From: Bugulina stolonifera
Lineage: Eukaryota; Bryozoa; Gymnolaemata; Cheilostomatida; Bugulidae
Length of the DNA stretch: 64,000 nucleotides
Direction of reading: 5' to 3'
Assembly (NCBI GenBank): GCA_935421135.1
Contig: OW285197.1
Coordinates: forward strand, 6,964,350 to 7,028,349
Part shown: one piece after another, positions 9,485 through 22,024 of the stretch
Numbering within the stretch: the stretch's first letter is position 1
How the letters are laid out: each line of letters begins with the position of its first letter
Notes under the pieces: generated by a model
Told to the model about the DNA's origin: nothing
Databases searched by the model: none
Seen by the model: the letters and a program-made list of their open reading frames with translations, nothing else
Position numbers and translations under genes: made by a program

Positions 9485-11980
9485 CTAAGATTGTCTGTAA
9501 ACCTTGTTCTTTTTCTATCCTCTGAGTGTGAGTTGTGTGTGTATCTTAGGTTTTTGAGGTGACACTGTTAGTTTGTCAAACATGGTAGCTACTGAATAAT
9601 CATTTATCACTTGAGTATCCCAGCTTATCAGTACAACTAATGCTTATCTGCTCTGCTTGAAAATTACGATAAGGGTTTTTCCGAATTTAATAATCTCTTT
9701 GGACATTGCCCTTTAAGCTTGGTGAAGGTTTCATCCCTGATTAGAAGACGACTTCATCTCGTAAGCTTTTAATAACATGTTAGTGATTTGACCTAAATTC
9801 CTCTATTATTATATCATGGCGTTTAAATTAAATCATGTTTACTTGCAGCTGCTAATGACACATTTTTCTCCATGTTTGCAGTTATTACAAAGTTATGTAT
9901 GTGTACATCTATTATATAACAGCTATAATGTGATTTTAGAGTCACATATAAAGAAGATTGCGTTGCATACTGTTGTTAATTTGCAGGAGTTGCCCTCCTT
10001 TACCTGTACCTGTAGGAAAATAACTTCTGACAAATAAACCAATGAATTGATCAACTGGGCAAACTCAATGTACATCAAGCTAAAGCTGAATTATGAATTT
10101 TCTGATTACAATTCTGTGGACTCTAGGCTGACTCATGGACATAGCGCCAGGTTTATATCTTACCTTTTACAATATGACTTACTTATACTAGCAATTCTCA
10201 CTTACCTTAATTAGCATCTACTTCTGCTTTGTATAAATAGATAATTCCAATTATGAATGTCAATGTCCAATGAATATTACAGGATGCGGGGTTCGTCAGG
10301 AGATCCGAACAGTCAAGGATATACGGAGATACTATAGAACGATATGGGAATAAATCTAAGGAAGACGATACTGGTTGACTCCGATGGGGATATCACTGTA
10401 AGTCAGTAGGAATCACTCGGTCGTCCTTGAAGAATGGGCCAGTTTGGGGAAGCTCACCGAGCAGGCAATGCACATAAGCCAATACACAAATGTTAAAGGT
10501 TACTATGACTAATTTACATTTGTACACAGGTATTTTCTCAAGCCTTCAATTAAATTACGACGAGAATACCAAGAGTAACACTATGACTATACTAATTCAA
10601 TTACTCAATTACAATTATTAATTCAACCATGGCACTACTCCACTTTATCATAGATTTCTAATCAATACTTTCAATAGTTACTTATTTAACAACGTTAGTT
10701 CCAGTATCATTTATCTATCTCAATTTACAAGGATTAATATACAGTTTTGTATATCTATATTTGAATTGATTACAATTATCCACTTTAATTATACAAATCA
10801 CTTAATCAAATTAACACGTCTATTTAGTCACAATACTACTAATGTATATCTATATGTAATATATGTATACGTACAGAATTATATCAGTATAATACAACAA
10901 GAAACCTTCTAAAAGAATACGAATCAATCAATATACGAGATACCAAAATAATAAACAGCGACTTGTTACTACTACTATTACCAAGTAAGTACATAAAAAT
11001 TATTGCGCTAAAATATTGTCAGGATGTTAAGGGAGCTTCTGTTTCAATTTAGAGATAATTCCATTGGCTAACTAAAAAAGACACTGTGTATTCCATAATG
11101 TGATAGAAAATTAGTCTATATATATATATATATCTGGGTAAGGCTATAATATTGTCTTTTCTTGTTCAGAGAGAAGATAACTTCTTGATGTACGATTCTA
11201 ATGTCTTTCACTTGTTTGAAGAGAAGATAACTTCTTGGTGTACTATTACAGGTCTTTTTCTTGTTTGAAGAGAAGATAACTTCTTGGTGTACTATCACAA
11301 TGTCTTTTTCTTGTTTGGAGAGGTGATAATTCCTTGATGCATAATATTGTCTTTTGCTGTTTCTCACACTGCTACAATATCTACTCCATGCACTAATACA
11401 ATGTCTACTGTATGTACTGATAAATATAATAACTATTGTGTGCGCTGCTACAATATCAATATTGTGCGTATTGCTGAATGTAGGCTACAATATCAACAAT
11501 ATTACAGTAATACAGTGCTCTCACAATACCAATTGTAGGCAACTGTACAACTAATATTTCGTGTGTCAAAAGTATATAGAATCTTAATTTGTTCTAGTTT
11601 AAAACTTTTTATTTGAAGATAGTAGACTTGTGCAGTTGTGCTAATAAAGTATCGTCCATGTAGCATACCCTTTAGGTTATTAGTTTGGTAGTTCCGCTTA
11701 AATTTCATCTCAATCATGTGGAATAGTCTTCAACCTTTTCTGATTCACCCCCCCCCCCCCCCACCCACTCCACCCATGCCATGTTGTTGATTAGGATTAT
11801 CTTTACAAGATACATGTAGACTGTGACATTTTTCTGATCTTCTCACGCCAATCAATCAAATGATAACCTGCAGAAGTTCCATTAGCCAAAATGAATTTAG
11901 GCTTTCAACGTTTAAATACATGATCTAATTTATTTATGGAATGAAGGAGCAAGTTAGTAGAAACTAGGTCCTTCACTCTT
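9485..11980. other. AT-rich host DNA, no recognised gene
   Basis: Short open frames only. Contains the tandem repeat at 11145-11350 and a poly-C run at about 11749-11761. Nothing else is supported. Confidence 0.5.
11145..11350. repeat. Tandem repeat of about 50 bp, nearly four copies
   Basis: The core GAGAAGATAACTTCTTG recurs at about 11171, 11220 and 11270, with a degenerate fourth copy at about 11320. The spacing is near 50 bp. Confidence 0.7.
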
Positions 11981-13828
11981 CTAGATTGACTTTACAATCC
12001 ACAGCGGCAATGCCATCAATATGGCCAGCACCGTCACCCCTGCAAAGTTATGCTTAATACGATAGTACGAGTATATAGCATGAAAAATATTATAAGTAAT
12101 GTATGGGTTTACTGTACGAATAATCTAGATGGTTAAATAGCAAGATGCAATTAAATCTGTCGATAAATTTTTGAGTTTAGTAAAACCAATGGCACCATAT
12201 ATCAAAATAATTTTAGAAGGAGCTAAATTTAAAACAGTGTAGAGCCTTCTTAGTATATATTGATTGGATGAGATTGTCTGCAATATGCAATATGTAATAT
12301 GAGCTGAATGTAGATGTGTATTTTACAGTGCTATGCAGCGTATTTTACTAGTTTTTTCATCTTCATCTTGAGGTGTTTCTTGTGGTTTAGGAGAGGGTTG
12401 CTTGACACCCAGTTCTTTAGTCATTGTACTGTGTATCGTCACTTTGCTCTCTTCTTCATTATATTTAAACATTAAATCTTGGAACACTTCCGTTAGGTCC
12501 ATGTCTTTACGCAGACGGGATGTAAAGTCTACAAGTATTGGGAAAGGTTTAGTTGATTCCATTACAAGTATTTGACTCTCAGGTTCGCAAGTCCATTTGA
12601 TGTCAAGTTCTGACGCTCCATCTGGCTCTGAACTTGTCTTGGTTGTTTCAACACTTCGGCTGACACTACTTGCATCAGGTCTGGGTTCTTCTAAGACCCG
12701 TTGCGGAATCGTCTGACAATTCTGGGTCAAAAAAACCTGTAAAAAGATAAAAAAAAGATCTTTGAGCATAACAATAAAATAAAATGTTGACAGTCTGCAA
12801 GTTCTGAATAGGTTTGGTGTAGTCTGGCGCAGAGATTGGCGCAAGGAAGACAGCCAATAAAAGCCTAGCCCTGTTGCTGTTGATGTGGGCACAGATTTAA
12901 TTAGTACGTAAATGTGCGTGCTTACTTTGGGTTTATCACAGAGACTGTCGAGGTGCGCTATTCTCGTTAATGACATCAGGATGACCTCGTCATCAGCTTT
13001 GATATCCATCAGGAGAACCAGCACACCTAGTATGTCTTTATCGGTCTCCAACCTTTGTTTATTTCATCCATTACCTTTTGTTCTGGATCAAGGTAGACCT
13101 CTGGTTTTGTTTCTACTCTCTCCATGTTCTGGATTATATTTTTTACCTGGTTTTTGGCACCTTCTACCATAGAGTGGTAGAAGAGAACGACACAGAATTT
13201 CTGCCAGTCGACCCATGATACTACAAAAACTATCTTTTATGTTTATGTTATCGACATGTTTACACTTACCACATCCATATGTACACTCTTATGAGAAGCT
13301 ATGCTCACTAAAAATCAAGTTGATGTTTTTTTTATCTTAGTTTTTCCATGCACACTTAGGAAATTACACAGATCAGAACAGATCTACACTGACTATGCTA
13401 CTCACATCTTCTGGAGAAATAGATATAGAACACCTACTTCTACTTCTGATTGAGAACTGTTTTCTATGAGATTAAAGAAACTCTGACGGCTGATAGACGT
13501 ATATACATTGCCAACTGCAAAATATATATACAGTGTATGGTCATTACAGTCACAATCCTTATTCAAACCTCTGCTGCATTTTGCACAATATAATTTTGTT
13601 TTCTATAGCACAATGAACTTATAGCACCAGACAAAGTTACATTATTCAGGTCACAAAGATCAGTCAGTAATGATTGGCACCTAAACTACAGGAAGTAAAC
13701 TCTTCAAAAATGGCCTTATTATACTGACAATATTCCACGTTCAACCCCCATCATATTTGTTTTTACTTACGTTCACTATAATTGGTGCTGCTTCTAGAGA
13801 TAGGTTCCGGAGCATTCTCTTCTGACAT
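11981..13828 (-). pseudogene. Second caspase-like locus, catalytic His missing and frame broken
   Basis: Supported parts on the minus strand: a start exon 13828-13771; an exon 13514 to about 13438 (or to a stronger GTGAGT donor at about 13396); the p20 region 13220-12926; and a p20/p10 exon from 12736. It ends at a TAA at 12323, or at a weak donor at 12349 joined to a phase-matching exon 12039-11981. The p20 strands align with the caspase at 3973-9484, but the segment where SHG should be reads LVLLMDIKADDE, so the His is absent. The Cys is kept in TQNCQ after DKPK. One base is missing near 13050 and upstream phases do not agree. The optional last exon encodes a hydrophobic tail (VTVLAILMALPLWIV). 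A decaying copy or a rapidly evolving inactive homologue both fit. Confidence 0.5.
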
Positions 13829-13975
13829 TATATTCTCTCACTTGGGTCTAGAAGGTTAAAAGATTTAGCTGGTATGAAAATTCCAGTGTAGGTGTCTGTA
13901 GCATACCAAAACAATTATTTCCGTTGCGACATACATGTATTATGCTATCACCAGCCAGCTTCTTATGCAACATTA

Positions 13976-14194
13976 ACACTGCCGTTTATACTACTAGCGG
14001 CGAGCGGCCAACGCTAACCACAATGTGGTTAGCTATTACTATACTAAATAGTTGGCACATGTTAGTTAGCGGCGGAGTCTAAAGTTCAGCTTGTTGAACT
14101 CGTTGACCCCTACCGCTCACGTCACTATATAATATAGTTGTGGTTAGCATTGGCCGCTGCCGCTAGTAGTTAGTATAAACGGCGGTGTGAATGG
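13976..14194. mobile_element. MITE-like inverted-repeat element, copy 1
   Basis: About 215 bp bounded by an imperfect inverted repeat (ACTGCCGTTTATACTACTAG on the left; CTAGTAGTTAGTATAAACGG on the right). The inner parts also pair: GGCCAACGCTAACCACAA with TTGTGGTTAGCATTGGCC. No coding sequence. A second copy is at 16412-16645. The strong self-complementarity suggests a hairpin-forming non-autonomous DNA transposon. Confidence 0.65.
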
Positions 14195-16411
14195 ACCATT
14201 ATACCTCTGTGTGTACATCTTACTCCAGAAGTACACTCAATGTAATTACAGGGTTGAATAAATATAAGAAAATTATATAATACTGTAGCCACTTCCTTGA
14301 CGTACTCATTAATTGATTCAATATTAGGTAGATATAAGTTTAGTAAAACGTGATTTTTAAACTGAAATTCTTATCCAAGTATTTGTATTTGTTTCGCTCT
14401 ATCAATGATTTTTCTATTGGAGTGTGTACAGTAGGCCTATATAAATGAATTGCATAACATTTTAACAGTTCTTACTTAAAGGGCTACAGAAATGATAATA
14501 TTTTGTTTGGTATATCTAAACTTTAAGCCCTGAAGCTGCTATATTCACTTTATTAAAACTCTGAAAATAATTTGGGCTGGGATATGCCAGCATATAAAAT
14601 CATCATGAAAAGTGGGTTCTGGAAAAGGAAGTCCCAGGTTACAGGGGTGTTGTCCACATCCTGTATGACGTGTGAAGGCCCATAGCTTGGCTCTCTAATT
14701 ATAGTCCTGTGTTGGGGGGTTACCAGGTGCCCCATACTTACACTACAATCTCACAGCTATGAGCTTTCTGTAATTATTTGGCTTATGTAATCCTATGGTT
14801 TTCTCAATAATATGGCCAGCCATTGAGTAATACAGTTCAATCAGGCCAAGCAAGGGAAGCTATGAGTGAGGATATTGAGACAAAAAATCCTGTAGTTACT
14901 GACCAAAGCTTGTTGAGGGCTATGGCTATGTTGTAGTAATGTAATACTTCAGCAGATATTGTTAGTATAATACATGTATACATGCAAAATAATTTTGATA
15001 TTTAAATTACAAGTGGCAGCATAATATGCATGTAATAATTGCTACATTATATAGACTTACATGTACATCCAGACCTGTTTAAGATTATAAATATGTTCAA
15101 CCATGTTACTTATTAATACAAATCATGTACATGCAGGTACAGATATACAGTAGTACTTGCATGAACATATAGAGTAGATACTATATAGTATATACGTTTT
15201 GTAGTATATACTAGATAGACTATAATAATTTTATGTTATATTACATTGAATTATAAACACAGTATATACTATAGTATAACTACATGTATATAATAACATT
15301 ATACTGTGTTATGGTCTAATACAGTATCAGTATGTACATGTATTACAACGTGCATGTATTGTATTACTGTATATTAAAATGTACTGCACTCTAATACAAA
15401 TAAATATTTCATTGGAGGGATAGGAAGTAATGCAACAGTTAGTCAAGCCAATTGAGAGTGGTGTAAGTGTGGCATACATCATTTGGGGCCACATGCTGTA
15501 GTAAGCAAATGCACATAAAACAAGAAAACATGGCAGAACTGAGGTACTCTGTTGCAACAAGCAAAATGTTGCCAAAGACACAGTGATTAATTAGATCCAA
15601 GTTTCTGTTTGAAGCCTAGACTTGGAATAGCAGATTAGATGAAGATATTGGGTACTGCTGGCATTAATTCCCACCCATTACCTATGCTGGAATTTCAGCT
15701 AAATTAACCACACTAATTTAATTGGCTAGGCTTTGTTATGTGACAACTTCCATTTTGTTTCCACAGTTACAGAGTAAACAAAGTTTACATCCTTTGTAAT
15801 TCAATATGGTAGAATGAAGGTTTGCAGTGTGTTCCATTTTCAGAAAACAGACAAACTGATTATGTTATATGAATTTTTGTTGCATATATTGAAAAATAAT
15901 AACCTATATAACATAATTACTACATGAAAAGGCATGATTTCAGTAGTACTTTAAGCTGGTAAATATGTATTTATGTTCCCAAAATATAACCCAGGATGTT
16001 TTCTACAAAGGCTCGCCTCTAGTCTAAGTACAGTATGATGTGTTTAAACGCTGAACAGGCAAACAGAAAAGGATCATACATAAATATATAATATATATAT
16101 ATATAATATATAATATATAATATATAATAAATATAATTAAGGCCAGCTGTGTACAATTCCTCTTCCATTTTAATTTGCTTGAAGCATGGGCCATAATCTC
16201 TGTGACAGTTTGAAAATACACTTATCATGTAGCTTTGACTTCTCTAATAGTCTAAAGAATAAAGTAGTGTCTGTGTTTAATGAACGATTATATCCAAGCT
16301 GCATCCTGTATCAACCTAAATTTTATTTTACTCTATTGTAAGAGAAGATAGAATGCTGTAACTTTGCCTTGACGGCATCTCCGCCCCCATAATGGAATCT
16401 TATAAACCTTA
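14195..16411. other. AT-rich host DNA, no recognised gene
   Basis: Only short open frames and (TA)-rich tracts (about 16085-16130). No gene, RNA or repeat recognised. Confidence 0.45.
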
Positions 16412-16645
16412 GACTGCTTTCAGACTGCCATTTACACCGACTACTAGCAGGAGTGGCCAACGCTAACCACAATGTGGTTAACTATTACTATATCACAGCT
16501 GGCATGCATCAGTTAGCGATGGGGTTTAAAGTTCAGATTGTTGAACTCTTTGACCCTACCGCTCACTGGAGCATGTCACTATATAATATAGTTGTGGTTA
16601 GTGTTGGCCGCTAGTAGTTAGTATAAACATCAGTCTGAAAGCAGT
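16412..16645. mobile_element. MITE-like inverted-repeat element, copy 2
   Basis: Same architecture as copy 1 (GGCCAACGCTAACCACAATG ... ATAGTTGTGGTTAGTGTTGG). Its outer ends pair further: ACTGCTTTCAGACTG at 16412 with CAGTCTGAAAGCAGT ending at 16645. A clear target duplication is not seen. Confidence 0.65.
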
Positions 16646-19600
16646 TTTATAGACCATAATCATTTCATTGACTCTCGTTGAAGCAGGGTGTCTTCATAAT
16701 CATAATATTATCATAATGCTGATGTTTCATAGCACAGGTAAGGAGCCGGGTGCTAGGCCGGAGGTCGATGACCTTTTGATTCATGTCAATCTCCACTCCC
16801 ATAATGCAATGTTATGTCCTTACCAAAAGTTGTCTACTCGTGAAACTATTTCATTAAAGGAAACATAACTCCACACTAATTTGTTAAATTACATTATTAT
16901 TTTAGTACCCATGTACATGCATTGTAATGTACATGGAATGCATGTGCAATATATTTCACAGCCTCCTGTTCACTCTTTATTGAAAAGCATTATGATGAAA
17001 TACAGAGTTTACAGAGTACCAATTGAGACCATTGGAGTTCTAACATGCAGATATATAAAATTTGGCAAACTCTTTAGGAAAATTCCCTTGAATCCTAAAG
17101 CCCAGTCTCGTCTTGAATTTTTTAGAAGTAGTGCCTCGAATCTCGTCTCGAATCCAAAAATGCTGTCTCATTCCGCCTCTAGCCACAATTTCTCCTGTGC
17201 CTCATATAAACTTTGCCATTGGTGAAGTGCCTTCTCCACCCCAAATTAGAAAAAATGCAGATCTCTTTAGATCCTTGCTTTCTTAGCTGGGGTTAATATA
17301 GTGGGAAGTAAAAAAAAATTGGTAAGTATTGACTGTGAATAAATAGCCAACCTCTACTCTTACTAAGTGGTCTCTTACTGTTCACTGCTAACAGTAATTA
17401 CACAAGCACTTGCTTGGACTTGGGTTCTAAGTGCTGTCCTTAGATTTCTCCAGGACTGTTACCAGAGCCCGATGCTCCACCGCTGCTCTCGCTACCTTGT
17501 GGAGTCACCTCAGCCCCATGCCTCTCACAGCCTAATATTGAGTCTTACTCAAGCAGGCTGGCTTCAGTTCCGCCTCCATAACCTCCATCGTGTTGCTGGT
17601 CGACTTCTCCCCTCACCTTGGACCCAGTTTAGAGGTTTTCCTCTTTCCAGCTATGTTAAGCTGAGACCATAAGAACACTAAGCTAGCATCTGCCTGGTTG
17701 GCTTTCCTCTCATCCTTTAGCGCATATGTTGTATAGCTGTGCCATCACTACCAAGGATTCAAAATTTGCACCGCCGCCACATGTCAGCTGTAATAATGTT
17801 ATATTATATACTTACAATGTACCTTTGCCTTTAATTACAGTTATGCCTGTTAATGTGCACAAGTTGAGAGTTGTCTGTTCTTATCTCCCACAGTTCTCTA
17901 TCAGTTGATTTCTTTTGTTTTTAACTAATACTGCTACTGCTATAGCTATATATATATATAAGATCAGGATACTATAGCTGATGACACAGTAGCTTATATT
18001 TCCACGAGGAGTTCACATTACCAAACTCAATTAATGTCTACATGACCTCTTGGACTGGCCTAGGTCGCAAATAAAACTCCCAAGATGGCCGAGAGGGCTA
18101 TTGCTCTGGAATTTTGCTTGGTAAGACGAAACTATCCCTAGCTCATTTGTATATTCAAATTTCTTGCACGGTGTTGAGGATTTTGCTTTTGGTCCAGGCC
18201 AATATGTTCGCGACCCTGTGACGGAAGTGGGCCGAAAAAGTCACCAGCAAGTTCGCTTGTGCCTGAAATTAAGTAGCCAAGGAACTAAGTGAGACTAACA
18301 GAAAGCTGGTAGAACCGTGACGAAATTTAATGCTAATAACAATGTCTTGTGGTAAATTTAGTAAAGGTATTTAGCTAATCAGCTAAATGTGCTCTGTATG
18401 GAAAGCCACTAAAGTTTGTAACATTGTTTATATACCTACATGTGCATGTAGGTGTTTGACTTCAAGTGGCCCTACTGGTAATTACAGCTGGGTGTACCAG
18501 AAATATTCTACATAATAGTCTACAGATATTTACAGCTGAGATCTGGGATTGGCATAACATTGCAGAAAGAGAGAGGATTCAGAATCACAAGTAATAAGCT
18601 GTACTATATATATATAAGATCATTGGAATACAAGAGAGCATTGCAAAACTTGAATAAGTTAATATCAAGGAGAAAAGCTTTTCTTATTAAATCACAATGC
18701 ATCGGCAGCTCAAGTCGCCAAACCTGTCAGCCATTCCTTGCTGCTAGCCAGCTCCGCAAATTCTCATTTCCTACATGAAAGTTTTATTCATTCGACTTTT
18801 AACCAACACCGTTTAGTACAAAAATACAGATGTCCTTCACTTGCTCCACCAACAGTGTAAAACTGGAGCTAGAACTACATAACTGTACTTCAGCAGTTGT
18901 GTGCAGAAAATTGGCTATTGAGAATACACTGTATAGAAAAACCGGTGCTATTCTCTTTGCTACAGTATAATGGTTGAAGAGATTTGAAGTAAGGAATGTT
19001 CTTTAAATATTATAGTTGTGTTAAACTTGTGTATTGTCGGTTTCCTATTTCTTGCTTCCGAACAGGAAGGGAATATCTGAAAAGCCTTCTGGGTAAATCA
19101 ATAAATTAGAATCGTCTGTGATATAATTAGCTATGAATAATATATAGACAACCATATAATACAATGCATATATATATACATGTACTTAGAAGTTTTATTA
19201 CTGTACAAATAAAAATCTATCAACTATGTACTTCTTGGAATTCGATTTGAAATTCCACCAAAGCAGGCAGCACATTGCGACATTGTGCTTTCTTACGTGT
19301 GCTGTATAGCCGGTATCATGCATTACTATTTGTCATCATTAGTAAACAGAGCACAAAAATTTCCATAAGTAGTAGAAGTAACTCCTAATTCATATACATG
19401 TATATGCCTTGGCTTGACACTGGATCTTGCTCAAGGAATAGTTTCAGAATACCTCCTAAAAAGAAAAGTCCTCCAAGCGCTGACGCACATAATACAGCAG
19501 CACATCTGCACAACTTCTGACAGACTGTCAAGGATAATGCAGAAATATTTGCATGCTCGGTAGTTGAGGAAGAAATTATTAGGAATTATCTCCACCATGA

Positions 19601-21015
19601 AAATTTTCACTGTTTTCAACGCAAAATCATTTTCGCTGCATAGAGTGAGATATATTGCCATTCTACTACTTGGTAAGAAAGAGCTGTAGGTACCTACCTT
19701 ACTTTGAGTGTGCATACACAATAGTAAATATAGCTGCACCCAAGCAGCAAACTAGCATTTGTACAAGGTTAGGTACATAGCTTCTCGCCAACAATGAGGT
19801 TGGGCCATCATCTGGCCTTTCCACAAATCTTGGGGCATGCTCAAGGAACTTTGGCCACAACAAAATGTTACTGCTGTATTAATTCATTTCTTGTCTAACT
19901 ATGGTTGTTCCAGGGCACTAGAGAAAATACAATTTTATACTATTTGTTGTGCTACCTTATTGGAATTATGCTGCTTTGACTTGTTAGATTTACTGTCGGG
20001 ATGAGAGCATTACAGTGCGCTCCGACGGGTTGTTAGAAAATAGACATAAGTAGACTGACCACTGGGACTTATGTGCACTCAAAGGGTGACCTTATGAAAC
20101 TGGTATAATATTATCATTATATTATATTATTATTGGAATGCACCAGAGCCATTGAAAGAGAGTTGCGAAATCCTATAGGCCATATAAGCCACCCCGCATA
20201 GTTCTAAACAAACAGGCCACGCCCCCATTTGGTCAAGCTGATTCATATATGTTATAATGCAATGGCCACGTGCTGATTTTGTGAGCTTATGCTAATTTGC
20301 ATTTTTATTTTATGGGCTTTTATGGCAACTGAGCCACAAATGACCTCTCTTATGATATAGAGAAGCTCTTAGGCTACAAGATGATTATTTAATTTTCTCA
20401 AAAAAGTAAACACAACTCCACTTACAACTTGTTTAACTTCTGAAATTGACATTGCCTGTTGGTTTCACAAGTGGTATGTGAAAGCAGGTTTGAGTACATC
20501 ATTAACTGAATGGTCTAGGACACCTTTTGTTATGAAAGAACCAGATTGTTCAATTTACTTGTGAATCAGAGTGTAAACCCAATGATTTTCTTATCTTACA
20601 GCCCTAGTCTTATTTCGCTATGCTGCAGATGCAGATGTCCTTGTGCAATCAATAGTTTATACTTTTAGAAATAATAGAACACATTTACTAAAATAAGATA
20701 ATTTTCCTTTTATGTCATCCTGTTGGTGCACTGTTTCCATGACACTAGAATTTACCCTAAATTGTGCAAAACAAGCATTCAGGGACTTACAATAGTATAA
20801 CTTGAGCAGTCTTGAAGAGTGAGTAAAAAGTAAAAACCATCTACATGTACTAACAGGTACAATTACATAATTATTAATTAATAAAATACTCAAAAAAGCA
20901 AGTCTGAATGTTATGATGGGCTTTGGAAAAGTTATGATTGGTAAATGTATAAAAAATGTCTGTGAAACTTTGTAGGCCGTAAGGCTATATAACACTGTAT
21001 GGCCACAACTGCCAG
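16646..21015. other. Host DNA without a convincing gene; SINE fragment and dispersed repeat
   Basis: The short repeat also seen at 3460 recurs at 16700-16790. At 17190-17216, AGCCACAATTTCTCCTGTGCC matches the body of the SINE at 56527-56825. A possible first exon, ATG at 18085 in an AAGATGG context with a GTAAGA donor at 18121, encodes only 12 codons and I found no following exon, so no gene is called. The rest is AT-rich without recognised features. Confidence 0.4.
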
Positions 21016-21572
21016 AGTAGTATAGTCAGTGCAGATCTACACAGACACCCGGCCCTTTCCGCGTCGTATTAGCCCTAGATCCAAAAACTCCCCGGGCGGA
21101 CGACCACCCCACCCGTCCTCTCGCCCCTCCTCTCCCCTAAACCTCACTCTATGTGCAAAGCCCTAGAACCTACTCCCCCCCATCGCGGGTGGGGTTTCAA
21201 AAACCTCATCGGCTGTTCCGCGGAACCCAGTCTAAAGAGCAAACCCCTCGCCCCATCCCACGGCTCGGGCGAGGGGGCGCGCGCGTACGCGCGCGCCCCC
21301 CCCCCGCCCCGCGAACCCCACCCGTCCTCCCTCCACCCGTCCCCGCCCCTCCCCACCCCTCCCCACCCCAAACCCCTCCGCCTCGCCCTCCGCCTCGCGG
21401 CGGTTCTCGTTCGCGAGTCCAGCCGTGGTCCCACGCCGCCCTCCCCCCGCCCATCCCCCGCCCCTCCCCCGCCCTCCCGCCCCAACGACCCGTCGCGACC
21501 CGTCGCGACCCTCGCGGGCGGACCGTCGGCTGGAGTAGGGTGAAGCGAAGGAAAATACGGGTTAGAGTAATG
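21016..21572. repeat. Left TIR of element copy 1
   Basis: 557 bp, inverted copy of 30153-30700. Very rich in C on this strand. Holds a perfect 28-bp palindrome of alternating CG with a TA centre at 21273-21300. A 9-bp unit (CCGTCGCGA) is duplicated here relative to the right TIR. Long Pro/Arg open frames in it are artefacts of composition. Confidence 0.92.
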
Positions 21573-21594
21573 GTGTGTGATGTATTCTAGAATA

Positions 21595-21990
21595 GATGAT
21601 ATACGACTATGAAAATATGAGTCAGGGTAATGATACACGAGTTTGTTTTAATTTTCAATGCGTTTGAGAGTAATAATATAAAATCAATCGATAAAAAACT
21701 TGATATGTGACTACGAAAAATATGAGTAAGGGTAATGATACGCGAGTTTGTTTTAATTTTCAATTCGTTTGAGAGTAATAATATAAAATCAAGCGATAAA
21801 AAACTTGATATACGACTATGAAAAATATGAGTAAGGGTAATGATACACGAGTTTGTTTTAATTTTCAATACGTTTGAGAGTAATAATATAAAATCAATCG
21901 ATAAAAACCGATATACGACTATGAAAAATATGAGTAAGGCTAACGATACACGAGTTTGAGAGTAATAATATAAAATCAATTGATAAGTAG
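21595..21990. repeat. 105-bp AT-rich tandem repeat, about 3.7 copies
   Basis: The marker CGAGTTTG starts at 21638, 21743, 21848 and 21951, a period of 105 bp with a shortened last unit. Units hold TATGAGTAAGGGTAATGATA and AATAATATAAAATCAATCGA. It lies between the left TIR and the 3' end of the ssDNA-binding-like gene, as in copy 2. This may be an iteron-like or 3'-processing region; that is inference. Confidence 0.85.
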
Positions 21991-22024
21991 ACACGAATGA
22001 GTGTGAATGACAAAAGTTTTTGCC

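Noticed and set aside
16881..17672. Open frames of 114 and 101 aa on the plus strand
   Set aside because: No domain, no consistent splice signals, and part overlaps a SINE fragment.
21144..21638. Pro/Arg/Gly-rich open frames in the TIRs (also 30054-30572, 34192-34672, 43069-43583)
   Set aside because: Both strands of the GC-rich TIR are open; codon composition follows base composition and lengths change with the C run.
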